NCBI RefSeq assembly: GCF_030758455.1
Contig: NZ_CP132353.1
Location: forward strand, 2,046,001 to 2,110,000
Direction of reading: 5' to 3'
Length of the DNA stretch: 64,000 nt
Source: Erwinia pyri
Lineage (GTDB): Bacteria > Pseudomonadota > Gammaproteobacteria > Enterobacterales > Enterobacteriaceae
Shown: positions 18,997 to 27,895 of the stretch, piece after piece
How the letters are laid out: the number at the start of each line of letters is the position of its first letter
Position numbering within the stretch: the stretch's first letter is position 1
The notes under the pieces: model-generated
The model's input: only the letters and a program-made list of their open reading frames with translations
Database searches by the model: none
What the model was told of the DNA's origin: nothing
Position numbers and translations under genes: made by a program

Positions 18997-20028
18997 ATGT
19001 CACTGAAAAAAAGCACCATAAATGATGTTGCGCTCGAAGCTGGCGTCTCCGTGACGACGGTCTCTCTGGTCTTGTCCGGAAAAGGGCGCATCTCCTCTGC
19101 CACCACCGAACGCGTTAACAAAGCTGTTCAGGCGCTTGGGTTTGTTCCAAATCGCTCTGCCACCATGCTCAGAGGCGGCGGCAGCGGGGTGGTGGGATTG
19201 ATCGTCCGCGATCTCTGCCATCCTTTTTACGCTGAGATGACCGCAGGCCTCAGCGAAGGGCTGGAAGCGCAGGGCAAAGTGCTGTTTCTGACGCAAAGCG
19301 GGCCGAAGGGCAAGCAGATTGACCGCTGTTTCGATACGCTGGTGGCGCAGGGGGTGGAGGGGATTGTATTAGGCGGCGGTGCGGAGAACGCCTCGCACCT
19401 TGTTGAAAAAGCGCGTGAGCAGGGGATCGCCCTGATCTGCGCCTCACGAGCCAGTAGCCTGGAGGAGACGGACTCTATCCGTCCCGATAATCTCCACGCT
19501 GCGCAGATTGCTACGGAGTATCTGATCAGGCGGGGCCACCACTGTATTGCCTGGCTCGGCGGCTCCGGCTCTTCCCTGACCAGAGCGGAGCGCATCGGTG
19601 GCTACTGCTCAACGCTGTTACAGTATGGTTTGCCGTTTCGCAGCGAATGGATTATCGAAAGCGGCCGCTATCAGCGGGATGTGGCTGAACTGACCGAAGA
19701 TCTGATCCATCATCATCCCACCATTACCGCGATCCTTTGCCACAACGCATCAGTAGCGCTGGGCTGCTATTTTGGGTTACAGCGCACGGGCAGAATCATC
19801 GGCAAAGGGGGGGTGGACAGCTACTACGGACAGCAAATGGCGCTGGTAGGCTTTGGTGACGCGCCGGAAGCGGAACTGACCGATCCGCCGCTGACCTTTA
19901 TCACCAGCTCGGCCAGAGAGATTGGGCGTACGGCGGCGCAAAGGCTGCTGCAGCGAATGGCCGATCCGGCCGGAGCTGTGCAAAACAGTATCCTGCCGCC
20001 GGTGCTTATCGAGCGCGGGTCTGCATAA
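18997..20028 (+). CDS. malI: LacI-family repressor MalI
   Basis: DNA-binding repressor of malXY and of itself. It has 343 residues with an N-terminal LacI helix-turn-helix (STINDVALEAGVSVTTVSLVLSGKG, residues 6-30) and a periplasmic-binding-protein-like effector domain. It diverges from malX over a gap holding a perfect palindromic operator and a weaker one. Its length and sequence fit E. coli MalI. The natural inducer is not known. Confidence 0.92.
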   Translation: MSLKKSTINDVALEAGVSVTTVSLVLSGKGRISSATTERVNKAVQALGFVPNRSATMLRGGGSGVVGLIVRDLCHPFYAEMTAGLSEGLEAQGKVLFLTQSGPKGKQIDRCFDTLVAQGVEGIVLGGGAENASHLVEKAREQGIALICASRASSLEETDSIRPDNLHAAQIATEYLIRRGHHCIAWLGGSGSSLTRAERIGGYCSTLLQYGLPFRSEWIIESGRYQRDVAELTEDLIHHHPTITAILCHNASVALGCYFGLQRTGRIIGKGGVDSYYGQQMALVGFGDAPEAELTDPPLTFITSSAREIGRTAAQRLLQRMADPAGAVQNSILPPVLIERGSA

Positions 20029-20081
20029 ATAAAGGGGCGGTAAAAGCCTGACTCAGATCGCCAGCGAGGCGGAGGGCAGAT

Positions 20082-20106
20082 AAAAAAGGGCGCGATAATC
20101 GCGCCC
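20082..20106 (-). terminator. Terminator of ydgA
   Basis: Perfect 8-bp stem GGGCGCGA/TCGCGCCC with loop TAA at 20088-20106. A T run follows on the minus strand, 18 bases after the ydgA stop. It separates ydgA from convergent malI. Confidence 0.82.
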
Positions 20107-20123
20107 TGATAAAAAACTCACCG

Positions 20124-21623
20124 TTATTGCGGCATCTCTGCTGGTGCCATGCCACCCAACATATAGCGCGCCAGGAACTGATCCAGCGCCATTTTTTCAC
20201 CGTTCATTGTTACCTGGCCCGTCGCATACTGTAGGCTGGTGACGATATTGTTATCCTTCCGGGTGGTCAGCTTAAACATCTGACCCATTGCCGCCACGCC
20301 TTTCACCTGCTGATCGGCCAGCTTCGCGGCATCCTCTTCTTTATAACCTTCCGCCATCGCCACGTGAGTCATCATCTCGGTCGCCATCGGCATTGAGATG
20401 CTCAGCTTGCCATCCAGCGTTTTCAGGACGTTATCCACGGCCTGACCGATGTTCTGCGGTTGAGCGGTGTTAGTGGAGGGATCCTTGAAGTGCACCGAGA
20501 GATTGAAGCTGCTCTCGCCTTTATCATTCTTCCAGCTGAAGGGGGCGATGTTAACTACCGGGTCGCCTTTCAGCAGCAGGGGCAGGTTAGCCGTCAGGAT
20601 CTGGCTCATGCGCTGCTGGTAAAGTGCCGGATTGTCGCCGATCCCGGGCTCATTCATCAGCGCCTGTACCTGGCTGTTGTAGTTGTCAGAGAAGGCCTTC
20701 ATGCCGTTGGCGTCAAACTGCGACAGCTTAATAGAAAGCTTACCTTCACCAAAGTTCTGGTTTTGCAGCTTCAGGGAATCCAGGGTGTAATCAATCGTCC
20801 CGGCGATCAGGCTCTTTTCAGAGTTGAAGGAGGATTTTCCCTTCAGGCCTTCAGCGATAAACGCTTCCTGGCCATTAACGGCGGCGGTGAGTTTCTGCAG
20901 ATTGATGCTCTGATCGCCCACGCGCATCCCTTCCGGACTGAGGTGGGTGGAGGCATCCAGCTTCAGGCCGTTAGCGGTAAACAGCACCGGCATGTCGAGC
21001 TGATTTTTGGTAGTCAGCACCAGGCTGTCCAGATTACCGCTGAAATCAACTTTGTCGCCCTTGTCATCCGCGCTGACGTTGAGCGTGCCGCCATTAGAGG
21101 CAAACCGCTCTCCGGTCTGGCTATTGTTGTAATCCATCGGCAGCAGATGAATGTCAGAAACGGTAGTGCCGCTGTAACCCACACGCGTTTCTGCCTGAAT
21201 AATCGACTGACCTTTGGTCATTTCAAACAGCTTCTTCACCGCATCGGTGTTTTCCAGCTGAGTGTGTACGGAAGCCATACTTGGGATCAGATTGAATTTT
21301 TTCAGCTGGGCAAAAGGGAAAGGGCCATGGTCAATCTTCTCGTTAAAGACGATGCTCTGGCCAGGCTTGATCAGGGCGTTATCTTCAGTCTGCGAGTTGG
21401 ACTGCAGCACAAAACGGGCAGTACTGCTGAAAACGCCGCGTCTGAAATCCTGATAGCTCAGCTTCAGGCGGCTTTCCGGCGCCATATTATTCATCTGGGC
21501 ATTCGCATTCTGCACCAGCCGATCCATATTCTTTTCCAGTTGTTTCCCGGTAAACCAGGCGGTTCCGGTCCAAATCACGCCGAGTGCGACTACTACTCCA
21601 ATCGCTATCTTTGTCTTTTTCAT
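20124..21623 (-). CDS. ydgA: YdgA family protein (DUF945)
   Basis: A 499-residue inner-membrane-anchored protein of the DUF945 family. Residues 3-23 form an uncleaved signal anchor (MKKTKIAIGVVVALGVIWTG); the rest is predicted periplasmic. Recognisable segments are SYQDFRRGVFSSTARFV, SIVFNEKIDHGPFPFAQLKK and NLIPSMASVHT, as in E. coli YdgA. Function is not established beyond an envelope association. The start at 21623 has AAAGGACG upstream; the open frame to 21659 was not used. It lies downstream of manA on the same strand, behind a terminator. Confidence 0.88.
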   Translation of the reverse strand: MKKTKIAIGVVVALGVIWTGTAWFTGKQLEKNMDRLVQNANAQMNNMAPESRLKLSYQDFRRGVFSSTARFVLQSNSQTEDNALIKPGQSIVFNEKIDHGPFPFAQLKKFNLIPSMASVHTQLENTDAVKKLFEMTKGQSIIQAETRVGYSGTTVSDIHLLPMDYNNSQTGERFASNGGTLNVSADDKGDKVDFSGNLDSLVLTTKNQLDMPVLFTANGLKLDASTHLSPEGMRVGDQSINLQKLTAAVNGQEAFIAEGLKGKSSFNSEKSLIAGTIDYTLDSLKLQNQNFGEGKLSIKLSQFDANGMKAFSDNYNSQVQALMNEPGIGDNPALYQQRMSQILTANLPLLLKGDPVVNIAPFSWKNDKGESSFNLSVHFKDPSTNTAQPQNIGQAVDNVLKTLDGKLSISMPMATEMMTHVAMAEGYKEEDAAKLADQQVKGVAAMGQMFKLTTRKDNNIVTSLQYATGQVTMNGEKMALDQFLARYMLGGMAPAEMPQ

Positions 21624-21690
21624 CTGTAAAGTCGTCCTTTTAGTCACTGGCGCCGGCAAATCGATGCTGGGGGCAAAGGCCTGGCGAATA

Positions 21691-21713
21691 AAAAACGCCC
21701 GGGGGCGTTTTTG
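21691..21713 (-). terminator. Terminator of manA
   Basis: AAAAACGCCC pairs with GGGCGTTTTT, giving an A-rich and T-rich flank on both strands. It lies 42 bases beyond the manA stop and ahead of ydgA. Confidence 0.85.
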
Positions 21714-21754
21714 TTTAATAATTTGATTAATAATAGCAATTGTGGCGCTTTACG

Positions 21755-22939
21755 TCAGCCGCAATCCTGCAGATCGTTAAAGACCCGCGCGACCCGTCCA
21801 TTGCCTGCCAGGGTAAGGGAAGAGTCCGTTGCCGGAACAAAACAGGACTCGCCGGGCTTAAGCGTCAGCTGCTGCTCACCCTGAATGACAACAGCCTGGC
21901 CCTCCACGCAGAACAGAATGGCGGCGCTTTGCTGGTGTATGGGAGCGGGCGTGGGGCTGAGCTGGTGCAGGGAAAAGGCAAAGTCATCCACCGGCACCGG
22001 GAAGTTCAGGGTGGTCCCCACCTGCTCCGGCTGGGTGAGCAGGCTGGCATAAGGTTTAGCCTCGAACTTCAGGTTGGCCAGCAGTTCAGGAATATCGATA
22101 TATTTTGGCGTCAGGCCGGCGCGTAACACGTTATCTGAATTTGCCATCACCTCCAGCGCCACGCCCTGCAGATAGGCATGCGGTGTTTCAGCAAACAGAA
22201 ACATCGCTTCGCCAGGCTGCAGCTCAATCACATTCAGCAGCAGCGGGGAAAAGAGTCCGCTGTCATCCGGGTAGACCTCCGCAATCAAAGCCACGGTCTC
22301 CCACGGCTCGCCTTTACGGCTTCTCAGTTCGCTCTTGAGCAAATCCAGCGCCAGGCTTTTTTGTTCCCCTTCCATCGACAGCAGGGCAGCAAACAGCGTT
22401 GAGAGGCCGCTCATCTCAGGTGACTGCAGGAAGTGGGCAATAGCCGGATGCGCGCCTGCTACGGGTTGCAGCAGAGAGATAATTTCATGGAGTTCACGAA
22501 ATCCGTTGATCGCCTTAAATGGAGTAAGGGCAAACACCAGTTCTGGCTTGTGGTTGGCATCTTTATAATTGCGGTTCGCTGCCGAAAGGGGAATACCGGC
22601 AGCATTCTCTTTAGCAAACCCCGCTTCGGCAGCGGCCTTGCTGGGATGAACCTGAATGGATAAAGGCTGGTCAGCGCAGAGTACCTTGAATAAGAAAGGC
22701 AGCTCTCCAAATCGCTCTGCCACGGCTTTACTTAATAAAGCCTCTTTATCTGCCTCTATAACCGTGCGCAGCGACTTTTTTTCACCGTCAACGTCAATAT
22801 AAGAGGGACTTTTAGGATGCGCACCCATCCAGAGTTCAGCCATAGGTTGCCCATCCGGATTGGCAATCCCATAGAGATCCGTCAGAGCCGTCGGGCTTCC
22901 CCAGGCGTAATTTTGCAGCGAATTGATCAATTTTTGCAT
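21755..22939 (-). CDS. manA: Mannose-6-phosphate isomerase ManA
   Basis: Zinc-dependent type I phosphomannose isomerase interconverting mannose 6-phosphate and fructose 6-phosphate. The 394 residues compare with 391 in E. coli. Zinc-site segments are present: SIQVHPSKAAAE near residue 97, NHKPELVFALTPF near 134 and ETPHAYLQGVALEVMANSDN near 255. AGGTGAG precedes the ATG at 22939. It diverges from fumC over 198 bp; in E. coli the order is manA-fumA-fumC-tus, so fumA is absent here. Confidence 0.96.
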   Translation of the reverse strand: MQKLINSLQNYAWGSPTALTDLYGIANPDGQPMAELWMGAHPKSPSYIDVDGEKKSLRTVIEADKEALLSKAVAERFGELPFLFKVLCADQPLSIQVHPSKAAAEAGFAKENAAGIPLSAANRNYKDANHKPELVFALTPFKAINGFRELHEIISLLQPVAGAHPAIAHFLQSPEMSGLSTLFAALLSMEGEQKSLALDLLKSELRSRKGEPWETVALIAEVYPDDSGLFSPLLLNVIELQPGEAMFLFAETPHAYLQGVALEVMANSDNVLRAGLTPKYIDIPELLANLKFEAKPYASLLTQPEQVGTTLNFPVPVDDFAFSLHQLSPTPAPIHQQSAAILFCVEGQAVVIQGEQQLTLKPGESCFVPATDSSLTLAGNGRVARVFNDLQDCG

Positions 22940-23137
22940 GTTAACTCACCTGTATTCCGATAATTTCTCGGGATATTAAAGCAGAAAACCGTGACGAAAA
23001 GACATTGCGGTGTGCAATAAGAGCGTATGGGTCCCATAATGTTAAATTATTGTATGACACACTACGCCCCGCGCTTTCAGCCCGGAAGGGTAAAAGAAAG
23101 GGTTAATATTCATATCATTGTGTAGAAGGAGAGAATC

Positions 23138-24535
23138 ATGGCTGCCAACCGCATTGAGAAAGATTCAATGGGTTCCATCGAAGTTCCTGCGGATAAACTC
23201 TGGGGGGCACAGACGCAGCGCTCCCTGGAACATTTTCGCATCTCCACGGAAAAAATGCCCGTTGAGCTGGTGCGGGCGCTGGCGCTCACCAAGCGCGCAG
23301 CGGCGAAGGTTAACAGCGATTTAGGGCTGCTTCCGGCTGAACGCGCCACCGCCATTATCAGCGCGGCGGATGAAGTCCTTGCCGACAAGCACAGCGCGGA
23401 GTTCCCGCTCGCTATCTGGCAAACCGGCTCCGGTACGCAAAGCAATATGAATATGAATGAGGTGCTCGCCAACCGTGCCAGTGAGATCCTGGGCGGCGTA
23501 CGCGGCATGGAACGTCTTGTTCACCCTAACGACGATGTGAACAAGAGCCAAAGCTCGAATGACGTTTTCCCGACCGCGATGCACGTCGCTGCCGTGCTGG
23601 CGGTGCAGGAGCATCTGCTCCCCGAACTGAAAACCCTGCAAACAACGCTGAATGAGAAAGCGGAAGCCTTTAAAGATATCGTCAAAATTGGCCGAACTCA
23701 CCTGCAGGACGCCACGCCGCTGACGCTGGGTCAGGAGATTTCCGGCTGGGTGGCGATGCTGGGGCACAATCTCAGGCACATTGAACAGAGTATTCCGCAT
23801 GTGGCTGAGCTGGCGCTGGGCGGCACGGCGGTGGGGACCGGCCTCAATACTCATCCTGAATATGCCGTTCGCGTGGCTGAAGAGCTGGCTAACCTGACCA
23901 GCCAGCCGTTTGTCACGTCACCCAATAAGTTTGAAGCGCTGGCAACCTGCGATGCGCTGGTGCATGCCCACGGTTCACTCAAGGGCCTGGCCGCCTCTCT
24001 GATGAAGATCGCCAACGACGTTCGCTGGCTCTCTTCCGGCCCGCGTTGCGGCATCGGAGAAATCTCCATACCTGAGAACGAGCCGGGCAGCTCAATTATG
24101 CCAGGGAAAGTTAACCCGACACAGTGTGAAGCCATGACAATGTTGTGCTGTCAGGTGATGGGAAATGACGTAGCCGTAAATATGGGCGGCGCTTCCGGTA
24201 ACTTCGAACTGAACGTTTACCGTCCGATGATTATTCATAATTTCCTGCAATCGGTGCGTATGCTGGCAGACGGTATGGATAGCTTTAATCACCATTGCGC
24301 CGTAGGGATAGAGCCGAACCACGATCGCATCTCTCAGCTGCTCAATGAATCGCTGATGCTGGTCACGGCGTTAAATACGCATATCGGCTACGATAAAGCC
24401 GCAGAAATAGCCAAAAAGGCGCATAAGGAGGGATTAACCCTTAAAGCTTCAGCGCTGAAACTTGGCTATCTCTCGGAAGAGGAGTTTGATGCCTGGGTAC
24501 GCCCAGAAGATATGGTTGGCAGCATGAAGTCATAA
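23138..24535 (+). CDS. fumC: Class II fumarate hydratase FumC
   Basis: Iron-independent TCA-cycle fumarase converting fumarate to malate. The 465 residues are near the E. coli length of 467. Active-site segments are intact: [35 protein letters not shown], the [11 protein letters not shown] segment and the superfamily signature [14 protein letters not shown] strong AGAAGGAGAG precedes the ATG. The neighbouring fumA seen in E. coli is missing, so FumC may be the main fumarase at this locus. It is convergent with tus across a bidirectional terminator. Confidence 0.97.
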   Translation: MAANRIEKDSMGSIEVPADKLWGAQTQRSLEHFRISTEKMPVELVRALALTKRAAAKVNSDLGLLPAERATAIISAADEVLADKHSAEFPLAIWQTGSGTQSNMNMNEVLANRASEILGGVRGMERLVHPNDDVNKSQSSNDVFPTAMHVAAVLAVQEHLLPELKTLQTTLNEKAEAFKDIVKIGRTHLQDATPLTLGQEISGWVAMLGHNLRHIEQSIPHVAELALGGTAVGTGLNTHPEYAVRVAEELANLTSQPFVTSPNKFEALATCDALVHAHGSLKGLAASLMKIANDVRWLSSGPRCGIGEISIPENEPGSSIMPGKVNPTQCEAMTMLCCQVMGNDVAVNMGGASGNFELNVYRPMIIHNFLQSVRMLADGMDSFNHHCAVGIEPNHDRISQLLNESLMLVTALNTHIGYDKAAEIAKKAHKEGLTLKASALKLGYLSEEEFDAWVRPEDMVGSMKS

Positions 24536-24547
24536 CATTCTTACGAT

Positions 24548-24578
24548 AAAAAGAGCGGGGATCATCCCGCTCTTTTTT
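24548..24578. terminator. Bidirectional terminator between fumC and tus
   Basis: AAAAGAGCGGG pairs with CCCGCTCTTTT, followed by more T on the plus strand and T on the minus strand. It lies 13 bases past the fumC stop and 14 before the tus stop. Confidence 0.9.
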
Positions 24579-24591
24579 GCTTTTATCACGG

Positions 24592-25521
24592 TCAAACTTC
24601 CCTGTCGCTATATAAATGCAGCCTTGGGATCACCGAAAAGAGAGGTTTAGCCTGAGGCTTAAATTTGTGAACCACATTATCGGCATCATAATTGAGCAAC
24701 TCGCCTAATTTCGGCACGCTGGTTGCATCCGGGCAAAGAATCAGTAGCGGTGAAGGGCAGGCAAGCTGCGTTTGCTTCTGCTGCTGTTTATTCCATACGC
24801 GTGCAATGGGCTGCACCTTAACCGGGCGTTTTATCTTTAGCTTCACGGAAGCGGGCAGGGAATTAAGCAGCGCGATCTCTTCAGTGAGTTTTTCCGCCCA
24901 CTCTTCTCGCGTCCAGGGCGCCATTGACCGTCCCGCCTTGACGCTTTTATTCAGTTTTTCCAGCATCTCTTCGCGTGTGACATTTTTAATAATATGTTTG
25001 TTGGCCCAGCCAAAATGCAGGGAATCGGCTGAGTCCAGCAGGGTAATTGTCCTGTAAGCATTAAGCGTAATTAGCCCTTTCAGATGCGTATGGACAAATT
25101 CAAACCGCTCTTCACTCGGCACGCCAGATTCCACCGTAATAATCTGCTCAAGGCGCTGTTTAAGGCTATTTATGTGATCGATATGCTGGCGCACCCGCTG
25201 AGCTTGTTCAGGGCTGGCGGCAAAGCAGAGTGCGCCCGGTAAGCGAACCGCAGCTTTAGTACTTAACGACTCAGACTGATGCTGAATAAAAAGGCGCAGG
25301 TAGTGTTTGAGGGCAAGATCCAGAGCGGGTTGCGCCAGGTGCTGTCTGACCGGGATTTTACGCACCGGGTCATGCTCTTTGCCCTTAAGGACGGGCGGCA
25401 GCTCAAATACCCGGGCTACTAACAACCGCAGGTCAGGCAGGGAGTTGGTGAACGTTTTCAGCGCGGCCTCAAGGTCAGCCACGCAGCGGTGGAGATTATC
25501 TACGGCTTCATAACGACTCAT
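24592..25521 (-). CDS. tus: Replication terminus site-binding protein Tus
   Basis: Monomeric DNA-binding protein that halts replication forks in a polar way when bound to Ter sites. At 309 residues it has exactly the E. coli length. The conserved DNA-contacting and structural segments are recognisable: AAVRLPGALCFA, LKGLITLNAYRT, FGWANKHIIKN, APWTREEWAEKL, KLKIKRPVKVQPIARVW and GELLNYDADNV. A Ter site ends 9 bases upstream of its start codon and abuts the AAGGA ribosome-binding site, so Tus should repress its own synthesis as in E. coli. The location next to fumC is conserved. Confidence 0.96.
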   Translation of the reverse strand: MSRYEAVDNLHRCVADLEAALKTFTNSLPDLRLLVARVFELPPVLKGKEHDPVRKIPVRQHLAQPALDLALKHYLRLFIQHQSESLSTKAAVRLPGALCFAASPEQAQRVRQHIDHINSLKQRLEQIITVESGVPSEERFEFVHTHLKGLITLNAYRTITLLDSADSLHFGWANKHIIKNVTREEMLEKLNKSVKAGRSMAPWTREEWAEKLTEEIALLNSLPASVKLKIKRPVKVQPIARVWNKQQQKQTQLACPSPLLILCPDATSVPKLGELLNYDADNVVHKFKPQAKPLFSVIPRLHLYSDREV

Positions 25522-25530
25522 CTGGCATCC

Positions 25531-25546
25531 TTAGTTACAACATACC
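25531..25546 (-). other. Ter site 1 (Tus-binding, at tus promoter)
   Basis: On the minus strand the site reads GGTATGTTGTAACTAA, matching the Ter consensus AGNATGTTGTAACTAA at all fixed positions but the first. It lies directly before tus, like E. coli TerB. The CTAA end faces lower coordinates. From the known polarity of Tus-Ter this would block forks moving towards higher coordinates and let the opposite direction pass. Confidence 0.93.
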
Positions 25547-25660
25547 AATCAGTGACAGCATAATATAACAATGAGGGGCTTATAAAACGGAAAAATTAAG
25601 CGGTCAGGGATAATAAACCGGAAGGGGGCCACGCCAGGATAAGCTGACGTGGCAGGAAGA

Positions 25661-26062
25661 TTAAATCAGGAAATCTTCCAGTTTTTTACCCTGATCTAAT
25701 GCCTGCTTAATTACCGCTGGGGTACGACCCTGGCCGGTCCAGGATTTAGTTTCACCGTTTTCGTCGGTGTACTGATATTTAGCCGGGCGGGGAGCACGTT
25801 TAGCACGGGATTTGCCCGTAGTGGTTTCGGCCGCAGTCAGTTCGCTTAAATCAATACCGTCATCCAGCAGCATCTGACGATATTTCGCCAGCTTCTCTTC
25901 CTTTTCCTTGACTTCAGAAGCAATGGCCGCTTCTGATTCACGACGTTCATTCACTACCGCTTCGAGTTTTTCCAGCATCTCTTCAAGTTCAGTTAAAGAA
26001 ACTTCACGAGCCTGCGCACGAAGAGTTCGAATGTTATTTAATACTTTCAGAGTTTCGCTCAT
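25661..26062 (-). CDS. hns: H-NS family nucleoid protein
   Basis: A 133-residue H-NS/StpA-type DNA-bridging and xenogeneic silencing protein. Residues 1-65 form the coiled-coil oligomerisation region ([20 protein letters not shown], then [13 protein letters not shown]). A basic linker follows ([15 protein letters not shown]). The C-terminal DNA-binding domain carries the AT-hook-like core [11 protein letters not shown]. The N-terminus resembles E. coli H-NS, but the end, LEDFLI with no trailing KQ, is more StpA-like. In E. coli hns lies beside tdk/galU and not near tus, so this may be a second paralog; the symbol is tentative. It is expressed away from Ter site 1, with its promoter in the 700-bp gap that holds Ter site 2. 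Confidence 0.85.
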   Translation of the reverse strand: MSETLKVLNNIRTLRAQAREVSLTELEEMLEKLEAVVNERRESEAAIASEVKEKEEKLAKYRQMLLDDGIDLSELTAAETTTGKSRAKRAPRPAKYQYTDENGETKSWTGQGRTPAVIKQALDQGKKLEDFLI

Positions 26063-26770
26063 AAAGGAATCCGTAGCGTTGAGTGGTTTAAAAATTAAAC
26101 AGTCCAGGTAACAGGGCTCAGTGTACAGAGAAAATTCCCGGTAAAAAACAGTTAATGCGTAAATTCGTTATTTATTTTATGCGCCGTCACCTTTTTAAGC
26201 GAAAGAGCAGGGCGCCTGCATTAATATATTTACATTAATAAGACAAATCTTAACGGTGTATGAGCAGAAGTCTTGGACAAATGAACAAACGCCATTTTTG
26301 AAGAGAAAGGTAATTGCCGGAGAGATTCACACAGCTATATTCATCCGCTCCGGCAGGGCAGCACTTAAAAGCTTCAGAGCCACAGTTAATATGAGTGAGC
26401 GCCGCAATACTTCTGGCTGGTGAAAATTAGTCTGCTGACAGGGCGACAGTAATAACACCTCTCTACGGCAAGATTAAAAGCGGTTTATCTGGCTGACCGC
26501 CAGAGAGACTGAAAAGAAGCACCATTTTGCTGGAGTTTAAAAGCAGAGGCTTATTAAAGGGCCTGAAGTCAGGAAAGCGGACAAAAGGAGGGCGTTACAA
26601 ACAGAGTGCTGGCTGCATTTTAGTTACAACATGCTAATATGCATATTAACAAACCATCGCGATAAACCCGAGCTAATCTGAAGAAAAAAGTCGCTGTAAC
26701 TATGCCTGGCAGGCTGGAGATGAGCTGATAAAATGCGAAGGTTCGTGTTGAACGCCTCCTGGAGCTATAA
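26063..26770. other. Gene-free gap holding the hns promoter region and Ter site 2
   Basis: No credible open frame is visible over 708 bp. The left part should carry the hns promoter (minus strand) and is A/T-rich, as expected for autoregulation by H-NS. The right end holds Ter site 2 at 26620, a 14-bp palindrome next to it and the leader of the AbrB-type gene. A small RNA or further regulatory sites may hide here, but I see no terminator-like hairpin with a T run. Confidence 0.6.
26620..26635 (-). other. Ter site 2 (Tus-binding)
   Basis: On the minus strand AGCATGTTGTAACTAA matches the Ter consensus AGNATGTTGTAACTAA at every fixed position, with A/T-rich flanks like E. coli TerD. It has the same orientation as Ter site 1, 1,089 bp away, so the two would reinforce each other against forks from the left. 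Confidence 0.9.
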
Positions 26771-27847
26771 ATGAAAACACCCCGTATGCGCTGGTTCTGG
26801 CTGATTCTGTTTTCCGCTCTTACTGTAGTGGGGCTGGAGAGCCTGAATCTACCGGCAGCGCTACTGTTGGGCCCCATGGCGATGGCTATTGTTTTTGCAG
26901 CGCGAGACAAGCCATTGGTTATCCATCGCCAGCTCTTTTCTCTGGCTCAGGGGGTGGTAGGGGTGATGATTGCCAGAGCGATGCCAGCCTCGCTCTTTGT
27001 TGAAATAGCTAAGAACTGGCCGCTGTTTGTCGCCAGTATCTGTTCGGTGATTATTGCCAGTACATTTCTGGGGTGGTTACTGGCTCGCTGGCAAGTGTTG
27101 CCAGGTTCAACCGCTATCTGGGGATCGTCACCCGGTGCAGCCACCGCCATGACATTAATGGCAGAAAGTTACGGGGCCGACGTGCGGCTGGTCGCCTTTA
27201 TGCAATATCTGCGGGTAGTGATCGTAGCTGTAACGGCAACGCTGGTGGCACGTATCTGGGCGCCCGCAGCGCCTGCAGGCAGCATGACCTCAAGCTTTGA
27301 TATCATTCAGCCTGTGGCATGGGGCCATTTTTGTTATACGCTGCTGGTCATTGCCGGGGGGGTGCTGATAAGCCGTCTCTGGCGTATTCCGGCAGGGCCG
27401 TTACTGATCACGCTTGCGGGCGGGGCGCTCTTGCAGGATTTTAACGTTATTGCGATTGAACTGCCGCCAGCCTTGCTGATGATGGCTTATGCGATTATTG
27501 GCTGGAGTATTGGACTGCGCTTTAACCGGGCTATTCTGATGTATGTTGCAAAAGCCTTGCCGCGACTCTTGTTATCAATATTCAGTCTGGTAGCGATCTG
27601 CGGCCTGTTTGCTTTTTGCCTGGTCCATTTTGCCGGTATCGAGCCGCTGACAGCTTATCTGGCTACCAGTCCGGGCGGTGCCGACTCTGTGGCTATTATC
27701 GCTTCATCCAGCCACGTCGATATGCCGTTTGTGATGTCGATGCAAACCGGGCGTTTTATTATTGTGCTGCTGACAGGACCTGCGCTTGCAAGGTGGGTTG
27801 CCAACTCGATGGCGGCGAAACAACCAAAACAGCAGACCCCGCCCTGA
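26771..27847 (+). CDS. AbrB-family integral membrane protein (putative transporter)
   Basis: A 358-residue inner-membrane protein with about ten hydrophobic segments in two related halves. It belongs to the AbrB/ammonia monooxygenase-like family (E. coli AbrB type). The family motif occurs twice: LPGSTAIWGSSPGAATAMTL near residue 115 with GADVRLVAFMQYLRV after it, and TAYLATSPGGADSVAIIA near 295. The family is often annotated as a regulator of aidB from E. coli genetics, but the sequence is that of a transporter and has no DNA-binding domain. The ATG follows CTCCTGGAGC. It is convergent with betT across a bidirectional terminator. Confidence 0.85.
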   Translation: MKTPRMRWFWLILFSALTVVGLESLNLPAALLLGPMAMAIVFAARDKPLVIHRQLFSLAQGVVGVMIARAMPASLFVEIAKNWPLFVASICSVIIASTFLGWLLARWQVLPGSTAIWGSSPGAATAMTLMAESYGADVRLVAFMQYLRVVIVAVTATLVARIWAPAAPAGSMTSSFDIIQPVAWGHFCYTLLVIAGGVLISRLWRIPAGPLLITLAGGALLQDFNVIAIELPPALLMMAYAIIGWSIGLRFNRAILMYVAKALPRLLLSIFSLVAICGLFAFCLVHFAGIEPLTAYLATSPGGADSVAIIASSSHVDMPFVMSMQTGRFIIVLLTGPALARWVANSMAAKQPKQQTPP

Positions 27848-27852
27848 ATATA

Positions 27853-27876
27853 AAAGCCAGGCGTATGCCTGGCTTT
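27853..27876. terminator. Bidirectional terminator between the AbrB-type gene and betT
   Basis: Perfect 10-bp stem AAAGCCAGGC/GCCTGGCTTT with loop GTAT, with A/T flanks on both strands. It starts 5 bases after the stop of the left gene. Confidence 0.87.
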
Positions 27877-27895
27877 ATTACTGAACAAGAGGGCG

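Noticed and set aside
24548-26770. Looked for a dif recombination site near tus and the Ter sites
   Set aside because: No sequence resembling the 28-bp XerCD site was seen here or elsewhere in the window.
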